A stretch of 64,000 bases of DNA from Streptomyces composti (GTDB lineage: Bacteria > Actinomycetota > Actinomycetes > Streptomycetales > Streptomycetaceae). The translations under genes were made by a program, and so were the position numbers. The stretch lies in assembly GCF_012034205.1 (NCBI RefSeq), contig NZ_JAATEM010000006.1:1-64000 (forward strand), given 5' to 3'. The notes under the pieces were generated by a model. The model worked only from the letters and a program-made list of their open reading frames with translations, was not told where the DNA came from and did no database searches. Shown piece after piece: positions 55,307 to 62,403 of this stretch (position 1 is the stretch's first letter; the number at the start of each line of letters is the position of its first letter).

Positions 55307-56067
55307 GGATGGGCCACCTCTCGCCGTGGGGGAAGCTCGGGCCGGTCCGGGACTGGTGTGGTGCGCGCGCAAGGAGTGTTCCAGGCGGACCGAACGCCGG
55401 GGAAGGGTGCGATTGCGCCGGGATGAACATCACCCGGCCCTCCGGGTCGGTCACCCTCTTTCACTGCCACCCCCAGACACGAGCTCCCCCAGGCAGATGG
55501 CCGCTCCGCCGGCTCGTCCGCGTCCGTCTCGGGAACGAGGCCCACGGCACGGATGCCGGCGACCGCCGCGCGCTCGCCGTTGAGCGAGGTGTCGCCGGTG
55601 GCGCAGACCGCGCCCAGCAGGCGGCCCTGCTCGTCCCGTACGAACACGCCGCCCGGCACCGAAAGCACCCTGCCTCCGGCGAGGGCCGCGACCGAGGTGA
55701 AGAACTCCGGTGCGGCGGCACGCCTGCCGATCTCACGGTTGTTGATCCCGAGGCCGAGGACGCCCCACGCCTTGGCGACGGCGATCTCCGGCCGCAGCAG
55801 TCCGGCACCGTCCTCGCGGGCCAGGGTCACCAGGGTGCCGCCGGGGTCGAGCACGGCGAAGGTGAGTGGCTCCCGCTTCTCGTCACGGGCGAAGTCGATG
55901 CCGGCCTGCACGATCTGCTGGGCCCCGGCCAGGGTGACGGCCAGGCCGGAGATGCCGCTGCCGATGACGGCGACACGGCCGGTGGCGCCGGGGCGCGCCT
56001 CCAGAAGGTCCGCGGGGGGGACCGCGGACTGCGCGTCGAAGGGACCGGCGGTGTGGGTGTCCGTCAT
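55276..56067 (-). CDS. GlcG/HbpS-domain protein with FAD-fingerprint N-terminus and read-through tail (probable chimera)
   Basis: 263 residues in three parts. Residues about 1-44 contain RVAVIGSGISGLAV, the dinucleotide-binding fingerprint that starts FAD-dependent amine-oxidase-type enzymes. Without a gap the sequence becomes a GlcG/HbpS domain (TLAGAQQIVQAGIDFAR, FAVLDPGGTLVTLAREDGA, AVAKAWGVLGLG, VPGGVFVRDEQGRLLGAV) to about residue 185; these domains bind heme or act in sensing. The last 75 residues are low in conserved features and run across the promoter and first 31 bp of the phospholipase gene. I infer a deletion that fused the first exon-like part of a FAD enzyme to glcG, with loss of the natural stop. 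The ATG has only a weak GGTGA site. Confidence 0.65.
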   Translation of the reverse strand: MTDTHTAGPFDAQSAVPPADLLEARPGATGRVAVIGSGISGLAVTLAGAQQIVQAGIDFARDEKREPLTFAVLDPGGTLVTLAREDGAGLLRPEIAVAKAWGVLGLGINNREIGRRAAAPEFFTSVAALAGGRVLSVPGGVFVRDEQGRLLGAVCATGDTSLNGERAAVAGIRAVGLVPETDADEPAERPSAWGSSCLGVAVKEGDRPGGPGDVHPGAIAPFPGVRSAWNTPCARTTPVPDRPELPPRREVAHPCPKSTGGDS

Positions 56068-56168
56068 GTCACCGAACGGTTGGCGGCGATGCGCGGCGGT
56101 TGGTGGAGGCACGATCGGCCGTCGCATGAAACCTGCAGGGGCCCTGCCTCCGTTTTGGTGACGCCCCA

Positions 56169-57044
56169 TCAGGCCGGCTCGGATGCGCTCTGCCGGGCGG
56201 GGGTTCGGGTGTGCACGGTCCAGTCCACGATCCGCACCGCGGCGCCCGCGGCCTCCTCGCCGCGGCAGTGGGCGTGGTGCCTGCGGGCGATGGCGTCCAG
56301 GTCGAGATGGGGGCCGAAGGCGGGGTGGGCCGCCAGACGGCGTGCGTACGCCCACAGCCGGGGGTGCTCGGTGACGCGGTGCACGGCGGCGGCGTCCAGA
56401 TGGTGGCGGTGCACCGTGTCCAGCTGCACCAGGCTGGCCCACAACTGCACGTCGGCGAGGGTGAGTTCGCCGCCCAGCAGATGGCCGCCGGAGCCGAGGC
56501 GGCGCTCCAGCAGGTCCAGCACGCGCAGCAGGGTGGCGAGGGCGAGATCGCGCGCCGCCCGGTCGCCGGGGTGTTCACCGGCCCGCTGGGCGGCGTCGTG
56601 GATGCCCCGCTCGCAGAGCCGGCCGATGGCCAGGATCTCCTTCTCGGCACCGCGGGGCAGCAGGTCGGGGCCGTGCCCGCCGAAGTGCCGGGCGAGGTCG
56701 CGGAGGATGCCGGGGGTGTGGGTGCTGACGATCCGGCCGGTCCAGTCGTCACTGAGGACGGGCGCCGCGGCGGGACCGGGATGCTGGTGCGAGCTGGCCT
56801 CGTAGAGCGGGCGCAACGTGCGGAACCCGCCGTCCCCGGTGTCGGGCACGGCCGGCAGCCACGTCACCGGCAGGATGTCGTCCAGGCCGAGCAGGGTGTG
56901 GGTGACGGCGATCTGCAGACAGTACGGACAGGACGGTGTGAGGTGCAGCCGGTAGCGGTGCGGGGCGGCGTAGTAGCCGCTGCGCGCGTCGCAGCCGATC
57001 CTGCTGCGGAAGGGCGGCACGGCAGTCGGCGATGAGGCGGGCAT
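56169..57044 (-). CDS. Glutathionyl-hydroquinone reductase-like GST
   Basis: 291 residues. An N-terminal thioredoxin fold has the active-site motif TPSCPYCLQIAV near residue 36, with CPYC in place of the single-cysteine CPWA of E. coli YqjG; residues 60-90 contain LPAVPDTGDGGF and LRPLYEASS, typical of the Xi-class family. The C-terminal helical domain carries LGGELTLADVQLWASLVQLD. These enzymes reduce glutathionyl-hydroquinones; since streptomycetes use mycothiol, the real thiol partner is open. GAGGGAGACGC before the ATG is a strong ribosome site. A leader peptide ORF (57138-57293) lies 93 bp upstream on the same strand and may regulate the gene. Confidence 0.85.
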   Translation of the reverse strand: MPASSPTAVPPFRSRIGCDARSGYYAAPHRYRLHLTPSCPYCLQIAVTHTLLGLDDILPVTWLPAVPDTGDGGFRTLRPLYEASSHQHPGPAAAPVLSDDWTGRIVSTHTPGILRDLARHFGGHGPDLLPRGAEKEILAIGRLCERGIHDAAQRAGEHPGDRAARDLALATLLRVLDLLERRLGSGGHLLGGELTLADVQLWASLVQLDTVHRHHLDAAAVHRVTEHPRLWAYARRLAAHPAFGPHLDLDAIARRHHAHCRGEEAAGAAVRIVDWTVHTRTPARQSASEPA

Positions 57045-57137
57045 GCGTCTCCCTCGGGGTGCTCGGTCACGGGCATACGACGGCGCCGGCCCGCGACGCC
57101 TTCGGCGCGGCCGGGATGCGGCTGGTGCGCGGGAGAG

Positions 57138-57293
57138 TCAGACCGGGGCGGGGCCGCCGGCGGGCGGGGAGGAGCAACTCGCGGCGCTGGAGACCCGGAC
57201 GAGGTCGATGTGCCGGCGGGAGGTCAGCAGGGGCAGGGAACGGACGGCGGCCCGGACGGCATCGGTGCCCGGGTCCGCCGTCGCACGATCCAC
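57138..57293 (-). CDS. Putative leader peptide of the SRRHIDLVRVSSA type (51 aa)
   Basis: GTG start at 57293 with AGGGAA and AAAAGG just upstream. The peptide contains LLTSRRHIDLVRVSSAASC, the core of a family of short actinomycete leader peptides found before cysteine and sulfur-assimilation genes, as I recall. It precedes the GST-like gene on the same strand. It is longer than the typical 20-30 residues, and the C-terminal part (SSPPAGGPAPV) is not conserved. The gap 57294-57352 holds an A/T-richer segment (actaggattcc) that probably contains its promoter. A cysteine-linked attenuation role is inferred from family and place. Confidence 0.6.
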   Translation of the reverse strand: MDRATADPGTDAVRAAVRSLPLLTSRRHIDLVRVSSAASCSSPPAGGPAPV

Positions 57294-57352
57294 GGTTCCC
57301 TACCTTTTCACTAGGATTCCGTACCCGAGTGTCGGGGCCCTGCCGGGCGGCG

Positions 57353-57643
57353 TCAAGGGGACGGGTGACGAGCGGCTACGCCGAGCGGCGGCTGCCGGCG
57401 TCCGTGAGGACACGCAGCCGGCTGCCGGAGCGCGGGGTGCGGCCCCGCGCCACCGCGGGGCGGCGGATCCAGGCGGCCCTCCCGGCGACCTGGGGCGGCG
57501 GTCCGCCCCCGGTGAGTGACACGCCGACGCGCCGGGCCGCGAACTCCCCGGCGGCGGGCGAGGATCCGCCGGAGTGCACCTGCGGAACCGGCGACGACGG
57601 CGAGGGCCACGGCGTCGCCGGTGCGGACGGCCACAGCGGTCAT
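57353..57643 (-). CDS. Possible small ORF overlapping the ssuE-like stop (uncertain)
   Basis: The ATG overlaps the TGA of the FMN reductase gene (ATGA), the usual signature of coupling. It encodes 96 residues starting MTAVAVRTGDAVALAVVAG and then becomes very Arg/Gly/Pro-rich (RRRGVRGPARRRVTHRGRT), which suggests that the frame changes or is not coding. A competing frame ends at 57376 with RSGSRLRVLTDAGSRRSA. It may be the remnant of a longer sulfonate or redox gene that has decayed. No function is recognised. Confidence 0.3.
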   Translation of the reverse strand: MTAVAVRTGDAVALAVVAGSAGALRRILARRRGVRGPARRRVTHRGRTAAPGRREGRLDPPPRGGAGPHPALRQPAACPHGRRQPPLGVAARHPSP

Positions 57644-58197
57644 CCGGTGGCGGCCAGCAACGTCACCCGGCCGCCGAGCGCCAGGGAGAACTGGTCGGTG
57701 ACCTGGTCCAGAGCCTCGGCGGCTCCCGGCGCGACGGTCAGGGTGCCGTTGTCGGCCACGGTGATGTCCTGGTCGAGGGTGAACCAGCCGGGCGTGATGT
57801 GGGCGGGGCCCATGGAGTTCAGCACGGGCCGCAGGGCGTAGTCGATGGCCAGCACATGGGCGGTGGTGCCGCCCGTGGCCAGCGGCAGGACGGTCTTGCC
57901 GGCCAGCGCATACTGCGGCAGCAGGTCCAGCAGCGACTTCAGCAGCCCGGAGTAGGCGGCCTTGTAGACGGGGGTGCCGATCACGATGCCGTCCGCCCGC
58001 TCGAACAGGGCGGTGGCCTCGGCGATCGCCGGGTGGCCGAAGTCGGCGTGCAACAGGGCCTCGGGCGGCAGGGTGCGGGCGTCGAAGGGGATGACGTCGT
58101 GCCCCTGGGCCCGGAGCCGGTCGTCCAGGCGGCGCAGCAGCCGGGCGGTTCGGGAGGTGGCGGAGGGACTGCCGGAGACGGACAGGACGGTGGCCAT
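57640..58197 (-). CDS. ssuE: NADPH-dependent FMN reductase (SsuE family)
   Basis: 185 residues, flavodoxin-like fold. SVSGSPSATSRTARLL near residues 6-21 is the phosphate-binding loop for FMN, and GTPVYKAAYSGLLKSLLDLLP near 75-95 is the SsuE signature, including the GxPVYKxxYxGxLK phrase. ATGGTTAHVLAIDYALRPVL completes the flavin site. SsuE supplies reduced FMN to the two-component alkanesulfonate monooxygenase. A truncated FMN-monooxygenase remnant lies upstream on the same strand (58798-59357), which would fit as its former partner. GAAAGG lies 7 nt before the ATG. A leader peptide ORF is found 388 bp upstream. Confidence 0.9.
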   Translation of the reverse strand: MATVLSVSGSPSATSRTARLLRRLDDRLRAQGHDVIPFDARTLPPEALLHADFGHPAIAEATALFERADGIVIGTPVYKAAYSGLLKSLLDLLPQYALAGKTVLPLATGGTTAHVLAIDYALRPVLNSMGPAHITPGWFTLDQDITVADNGTLTVAPGAAEALDQVTDQFSLALGGRVTLLAATG

Positions 58198-58584
58198 GGA
58201 GGGACCTTTCGGGGTCGTGCCGGACGGCGGTGGCGGTCGGAGGCGGCGAGCAGGGAACGGCTTCCGGCCGGGCGCTCAGGCGCTCGGACCTGGTGGTGCC
58301 CGGGCGGCCGAGCCGGCGGGCGAGGGGGTGGACGGACCGGGGGCCGAAGGCCGGCCGGTCAGGTCCGGGCGGGGACGGACATGGGGTGCTCCAGCGGAAA
58401 TACGTGCACGGAAAAGGGACGCGTGCAGTGAGGGGCAGACGAATTCGGCCGCCCGTCTTCAGGCGTGCGTGAACGGGAGTACCGCGGCGACCACCGGAAA
58501 GGCATGAATCACCGCGGCGGACGGCCGCCGACGGAATGCGCGAACACGGGACGGGCGCGGGTGCGAGGGTTTCCCTCCGTGCAC
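58198..58584 (-). other. Intergenic region between leader peptide and FMN reductase
   Basis: 387 bp downstream of a leader-peptide ORF and upstream of ssuE on the same strand. I see no supported gene. If attenuation operates, the regulatory hairpins would be here, or a gene has been deleted from this interval. G-rich runs dominate 58260-58380. Confidence 0.45.
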
Positions 58585-58665
58585 TCAGACGCGGGAGCGA
58601 CAGCCGGAGCTGGAGACACGCGCGAGGTCGACGTGGCGTCGCTGCGTGAGATCCGGTCGCTTCAT
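58585..58665 (-). CDS. Putative leader peptide of the RRHVDLARVSS type (26 aa)
   Basis: Reads MKRPDLTQRRHVDLARVSSS then GCRSRV and stop. The RRH-[VI]-DL-x-RVSS core with a Cys shortly after matches the short leader peptides that precede sulfur metabolism operons in Streptomyces and relatives. The start codon lies about 1 nt from the predicted transcription start (promoter 58673-58702), so translation would be essentially leaderless; GAGGGC is directly in front of the ATG. The downstream gene on the strand is the SsuE-like reductase. Family assignment is by motif and context. Confidence 0.7.
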   Translation of the reverse strand: MKRPDLTQRRHVDLARVSSSGCRSRV

Positions 58666-58672
58666 GCCCTCG

Positions 58673-58702
58673 ATCAAAGCAGCGGGGAGACCGGCCGGTC
58701 AA
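58673..58702 (-). promoter_or_regulatory. Promoter of the leader peptide / ssuE transcript
   Basis: On the minus strand TTGACC (58702-58697) and TTTGAT (58678-58673) are spaced by 18 bp. The expected transcript start near 58666 coincides with the leader peptide ATG. Sequence from 58700 to 58790 is markedly A/T-richer than its surroundings (for example gaattcccttgaat). Confidence 0.6.
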
Positions 58703-58797
58703 GAACACCCGGATGCAATTCCACATGCTGAGAGCCGTAATTCACGAAATTGTCATGGGAATTCCCTTGAATGCGCGGCATGGGCGGGACGGCGCCC

Positions 58798-59357
58798 TCA
58801 GCGGGCCCCCTGACGGTCGCCGGCGCCGTCGGGATGGGCGAGGCCGAGGTGGTGCGGAGGGTGGGGCCCTCGTGGTCCGTGCGACACGCCCCGTTCCTGA
58901 AGCAGCGGGACGACCTTGTCGGCGAACAAGTCGAGGCCGCCCGGGGTGATGTGCGGGACCAGAATGAAGCCGTCGGCGGCCTCGGCCTGCACCAGCTCCT
59001 CGATGGCGCGGGCGGCGGTCTCAGGGGAACCGATGAAGGTCTGCTTGTTGCCGGTCTCGATGACCAGGTCGCGGATGGACCAGGCGTGGGCGGCAGCGAG
59101 TTCGCGCCACTCCCGGGCGGTGGCCGGCGGGTCGCGGTACATGCGAACCCGGGCGCGTCCCTTGGCGACGTGGTCCTCGCCGACGCCGGGGTCGATGTCG
59201 GGGAGCGGACCGCCGGGGTCGTAGCCGGACGGGTCCCGGCTCCGGACGAACTCCAGATGCTCGATGGCGGTGGCGCCGCTGACCTGCTGCCGGCGCACCT
59301 GCCGGGCCAGTTCCTCGGCCTCGGCGTCCGTGTCGGCGAGCGCGAAGGGGGCGGCCG
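58798..59357 (-). pseudogene. C-terminal remnant of an FMN-dependent monooxygenase (NtaA/SnaA/SoxA family)
   Basis: The frame from about 59357 to 58798 encodes the last third of a bacterial luciferase-like FMNH2-dependent monooxygenase: ALADTDAEAEELARQV, FIGSPETAARAIEELV and ADGFILVPHITPGGLDLFAD. The N-terminal two thirds, including the flavin site, are missing. Near the end the family sequence RTDHEGPTLR appears in another frame between VVPLLQERG and HHLGLAHPDGAGD, implying two small indels that restore the frame. No start codon with ribosome site precedes it. It would have been the partner of the SsuE-like reductase. The remnant meets a head-on FAD-protein remnant at about 59350. Confidence 0.75.
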
Positions 59358-59796
59358 GTCCACCGGCACCTTCGTCGCCACCAGCCCCACCGTCCCCGGC
59401 CACACCACCCACGCCACGGCCCTGGTCGAGGTGTATCTGCCGGCCCTTCCCCGGACCGCACCGAGGACCCGCTGCTGCGCGGCCTGCACCGTACCGGCGC
59501 CCTCGGCGAGGAGGTCGTCGCCGACCAGGACCACCCCCACCGGTCCGGACGGCTCGCCGTGTCCCCCGCCTACGGCCACGTCCTCGACCCCTCCCTCGGC
59601 AACAGCCCTCACCCGCGCCGCATCGCCCTGGGCGTTCCCACCAGCAGCCGGGCCGTGGCCGCCCTTCGCCCGCCCCCGCACCGACGCCCCCGCCTTCCGG
59701 CAGAACGACGCGGTGGCCCGCTCCCTGCTGCGCGCTGAGCAGCGCCGGGACGGAGCCGGCGGTGGGCCGGGGGGCGGGCGTCCGCTCGGGGTGTGA
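59358..59796 (+). pseudogene. C-terminal remnant of an FAD/NAD(P)-binding protein
   Basis: On the plus strand the C-terminal part of a FAD/NAD(P)-binding-domain protein can be pieced together from two frames: FVATSPTVPGHTTHATALVE (first frame), then DRTEDPLLRGLHRTGALGEE and RLAVSPAYGHVLDPSLG (second frame), then FARPRTDAPAFRQNDAVAR (first frame again) up to the stop at 59796. Frame changes fall near 59440 and 59660. The N-terminal part with the dinucleotide fold is absent. Proteins of this family occur beside sulfur-assimilation genes in Streptomyces. The remnant supports decay of the whole 55.3-59.8 kb segment. Confidence 0.65.
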
Positions 59797-59824
59797 GCGG
59801 TCCGGCTCGGCGGGCCGGCGGATC

Positions 59825-60493
59825 TCACGGAGCCGCCCACAGTCCCCGGACGTGCCCGAGGTGCCGTTCCATGACGGCCCGTACGGCGTCCTCGTCGCGG
59901 GCGAGCAGCGCGTCCAGGATCTCCAGGTGCTCCTCGGCCGAGGCCCTCAGCCGCCCCTGCTCGGCCAGTGCGGTCAGCCCGTAGAGCCGCGAGCGGCGCC
60001 TCAGATCGCGGACCACCTCGACCAGATGCCGGTTCCCGGCGAGCCGGAGCAGCCCGAGATGGAAGCGGAGGTCGGCCTCGATGTAGGCGATGAGGTCGGC
60101 GGCGACGGCGGCGGTGACGACCTCCTCGGCGACCGGGCGCAGCGCCCGCAGGTCCTCCGGGTCGGCGGTGCCGGCCAGCGAGACCGTCGTCGGTGTCTCG
60201 ATCAGGGAGCGTATGTGGGTGTACTCGTCGAGCTGCCGCTCGGAGACGGCGGTGACCCGGAAGCCCTTGTTGGGCACCGTGTCGACCAGTCCCTCCTTGG
60301 CGAGGTCGAGCAGGGCCTCGCGCACCGGTGTGGCCGAGACGCCGAAGCGGGCGGCGAGGCCCGGGGCGGAATGTATCTCGCCGGGGCGCAGCTCACCGGC
60401 GATCAGCGCGGCGCGCAGGGCCTCGGCGACGCGCTCCCGGTAGCTCGGCCTGCGGCCGCCGAGGCGGGGCAGCTCGGGGTGTCGTCCGTTCAC
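59825..60493 (-). CDS. GntR family (FCD) transcriptional regulator
   Basis: 222 residues. A winged helix at about 15-80 (YRERVAEALRAALIAGELRP, then ARFGVSATPVREALLDLAKE) precedes an all-helical FCD ligand domain with metal-ligand-type residues in YIEADLRFHLGLLRLAGN and AEEHLEILDALLARD. FadR/FCD-type regulators commonly sense organic acids or amino-acid catabolites. The GTG start overlaps the TGA of the epimerase gene (GTGA), so the regulator is the last gene of the hydroxyproline operon and most likely controls it, responding to hydroxyproline or an intermediate; this is inferred from position. Confidence 0.9.
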   Translation of the reverse strand: MNGRHPELPRLGGRRPSYRERVAEALRAALIAGELRPGEIHSAPGLAARFGVSATPVREALLDLAKEGLVDTVPNKGFRVTAVSERQLDEYTHIRSLIETPTTVSLAGTADPEDLRALRPVAEEVVTAAVAADLIAYIEADLRFHLGLLRLAGNRHLVEVVRDLRRRSRLYGLTALAEQGRLRASAEEHLEILDALLARDEDAVRAVMERHLGHVRGLWAAP

Positions 60494-61491
60494 AGCACGA
60501 ACCCTGCCGGGAAGGGATCGTCGGGGTCCAGCAGGTATTGGGCGGTGCCGGTGATCCAGGCACGCCCGGTGAAGCTGGGCAGCACGGCAGGCCGCCCCGC
60601 CACCTCGGTGGTGCCGAGCAGCCGTCCGGTGAAGCGGGTGCCGAGGAACGACTCGTTCACGAACTCGGTGTGCAGCGGGAGTTCGCCGCGGGCGTGCAGC
60701 TGGGCCATGCGCGCGCAGGTGCCGGTGCCGCACGGGGATCGGTCGAACCAGCCGGGGTGGATCACCATGGCGTGCCGGGAGTGCCGGGCGGTGGCGCCGG
60801 GCGCGTACAGGTGGACGTGACGGCAGCCGCGGATGGTCGGGTCCTCCGGGTGGACGGGCTCCCCGGCGGCGTTGATCGCCTCCATCAGGCTCAGTCCGGC
60901 GGCGAGGATCTCGTCCTTGCGGGAGCGGTCGAAGGGCAGGCCGAAGGCGTCCAGGGGCAGGACGGCGTAGAAATTGCCGCCGTAGGCGAGGTCGTAGGTG
61001 ACCGTGCGGCCGTCGGCCAGGGTTGCCTCCCGGTCGAGGGCGATGGCGAAGGACGGCACATTGCGCAGGGTCACCGCCCTGGCCGCGCCGCCCTCGACGG
61101 TCACCTCGGCGACCACGACCCCGGCGGGCGTGTCGAGGCGGATGGTGGTGACCGGTTCGGTGACCTCGACCATGCCGGTCTCCACGAGAACGGTCGCCAC
61201 GCCGATGGTGCCGTGCCCGCACATCGGCAGATATCCGGAGACCTCGATGTAGATCACGCCCCAGTCGCAGTCGGTCCGCGTGGGCGGTTGCAGGATCGCC
61301 CCGCTCATCGCGGAGTGGCCCCGCGGCTCGTTCATCAGCAACTGCTTGATCTGGTCGCGGTGTTCACGGAAGTACAGCCGCCGCTCGTTCATGGAGGACC
61401 CGGGTACGGTGCCGATGCCGCCGGTGATCACCCGGGTGGGCATGCCCTCGGTGTGCGAGTCGACGGCGTGCAGGACGAGTCTGCTGCGCAC
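60490..61491 (-). CDS. 4-hydroxyproline 2-epimerase / proline racemase family
   Basis: 333 residues. Both catalytic cysteines are present: MCGHGTIGVATVL near residue 90 and RSPCGTGTCARM near residue 255. Two cysteines indicate an epimerase or racemase rather than the trans-3-hydroxyproline dehydratase, which has Thr or Ser in place of one. HTEGMPTRVITGG near the N-terminus is the family start. The adjacent DapA-like and dehydrogenase genes favour trans-4-hydroxy-L-proline 2-epimerase over proline racemase. The GTG start is 12 nt downstream of the DapA-like gene. Cytoplasmic. Confidence 0.92.
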   Translation of the reverse strand: MRSRLVLHAVDSHTEGMPTRVITGGIGTVPGSSMNERRLYFREHRDQIKQLLMNEPRGHSAMSGAILQPPTRTDCDWGVIYIEVSGYLPMCGHGTIGVATVLVETGMVEVTEPVTTIRLDTPAGVVVAEVTVEGGAARAVTLRNVPSFAIALDREATLADGRTVTYDLAYGGNFYAVLPLDAFGLPFDRSRKDEILAAGLSLMEAINAAGEPVHPEDPTIRGCRHVHLYAPGATARHSRHAMVIHPGWFDRSPCGTGTCARMAQLHARGELPLHTEFVNESFLGTRFTGRLLGTTEVAGRPAVLPSFTGRAWITGTAQYLLDPDDPFPAGFVL

Positions 61492-61503
61492 GGTTCTGCC
61501 TCC

Positions 61504-62403
61504 TCACGCCGGTCCGGCCGCGAGGGCCTTCTCGGTGGCGGCGCGCACGGCCGCCTCCTGCTCGGGCAGCAGCGGCATGCGCGGCGGGCGGCAGGGACCG
61601 CCGTACCGGCCGGCCAGGTCCATGGACAGCTTGATCGCCTGGACGAACTCCGTGCGTGAGTCCCAGCGCAGCAGCGGATGCAGCTGCCGGTAGAGCGGGA
61701 GCGCGGTGCCCAGGTCGCCGCCCATGGCGGCCCGGTAGAAGTCCGAGCAGGCGCGCGGCAGGGCGTTGGGGCAGCCGGCCACCCAGCCCTTGGCGCCGGC
61801 GACGGCGAGTTCCAGCAGGACGTCGTCGGCGCCGGCCAGCAGATCCAGTGCGGGCGCGAGTTCGGCGATGCGGTACGCGCGGCGCACATCCCCGGAGAAC
61901 TCCTTCACCGCCTGGATGTGGCCCTCGCCGTGCAGCCGGGCCAGCAGCTCGGGCACGAGATCCACCTTGGTGTCGACGGGGTTGTTGTAGGCGACCACCG
62001 GCAGCCCGGCGCCGGCGACCTCGGCGTAGTGGGCGAGGACGGAACGCTCGTCGGCGCGGTAGGCGTTGGGCGGCAGCAGCATCACGGCCCGGCAGCCGGC
62101 CTCACCGGCCTGCTCCGCCCACCGCCGGGCCTCGGCGGCACCGTAGGCGGCCACCCCGGGCATCACCCGCTCCCCGCCGACGGCGGCCACGGCCGTCTCG
62201 ACGACCCGGGCGCGCTCCGTGCCGGTGAGCACCTGGTACTCGCCGAGCGAGCCGTTCGGTACGACGCCGTCGCAGCCGTTCTCGACCAGCCAGGCGCAGT
62301 GCTCGGCGTAGCGGTCGTGGTCGACGGAGAGGTCGGTGCCGAGGGGAAGGGCGGTGGCGACGAGGGCGCCGCGCCAGGGGCGGTGGCGGTCGTGGTCGGT
62401 CAT
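61504..62403 (-). CDS. DapA-family lyase, probable pyrroline-4-hydroxy-2-carboxylate deaminase
   Basis: 299 residues, TIM barrel of the dihydrodipicolinate synthase/N-acetylneuraminate lyase family. The Schiff-base lysine is in IQAVKEFSGD near residue 163 and the catalytic tyrosine in PVVAYNNPVDTK near 135; the substrate-binding loop reads PNGSLGEYQVLTGTER, where the second position differs from the TT of DapA. Between a hydroxyproline epimerase and a dehydrogenase, the expected reaction is deamination of pyrroline-4-hydroxy-2-carboxylate to 2-oxoglutarate semialdehyde. The ATG overlaps the stop of the FAD gene (ATGA), with GGAAGG upstream. True lysine-pathway DapA function is unlikely here. 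Confidence 0.88.
   Translation of the reverse strand: MTDHDRHRPWRGALVATALPLGTDLSVDHDRYAEHCAWLVENGCDGVVPNGSLGEYQVLTGTERARVVETAVAAVGGERVMPGVAAYGAAEARRWAEQAGEAGCRAVMLLPPNAYRADERSVLAHYAEVAGAGLPVVAYNNPVDTKVDLVPELLARLHGEGHIQAVKEFSGDVRRAYRIAELAPALDLLAGADDVLLELAVAGAKGWVAGCPNALPRACSDFYRAAMGGDLGTALPLYRQLHPLLRWDSRTEFVQAIKLSMDLAGRYGGPCRPPRMPLLPEQEAAVRAATEKALAAGPA

Noticed and set aside
57353..58726. Long minus-strand frame across ssuE and its upstream region
   Set aside because: It reads ssuE out of frame and has no family motifs; only the part from the ATG at 57643 was kept, with low confidence.
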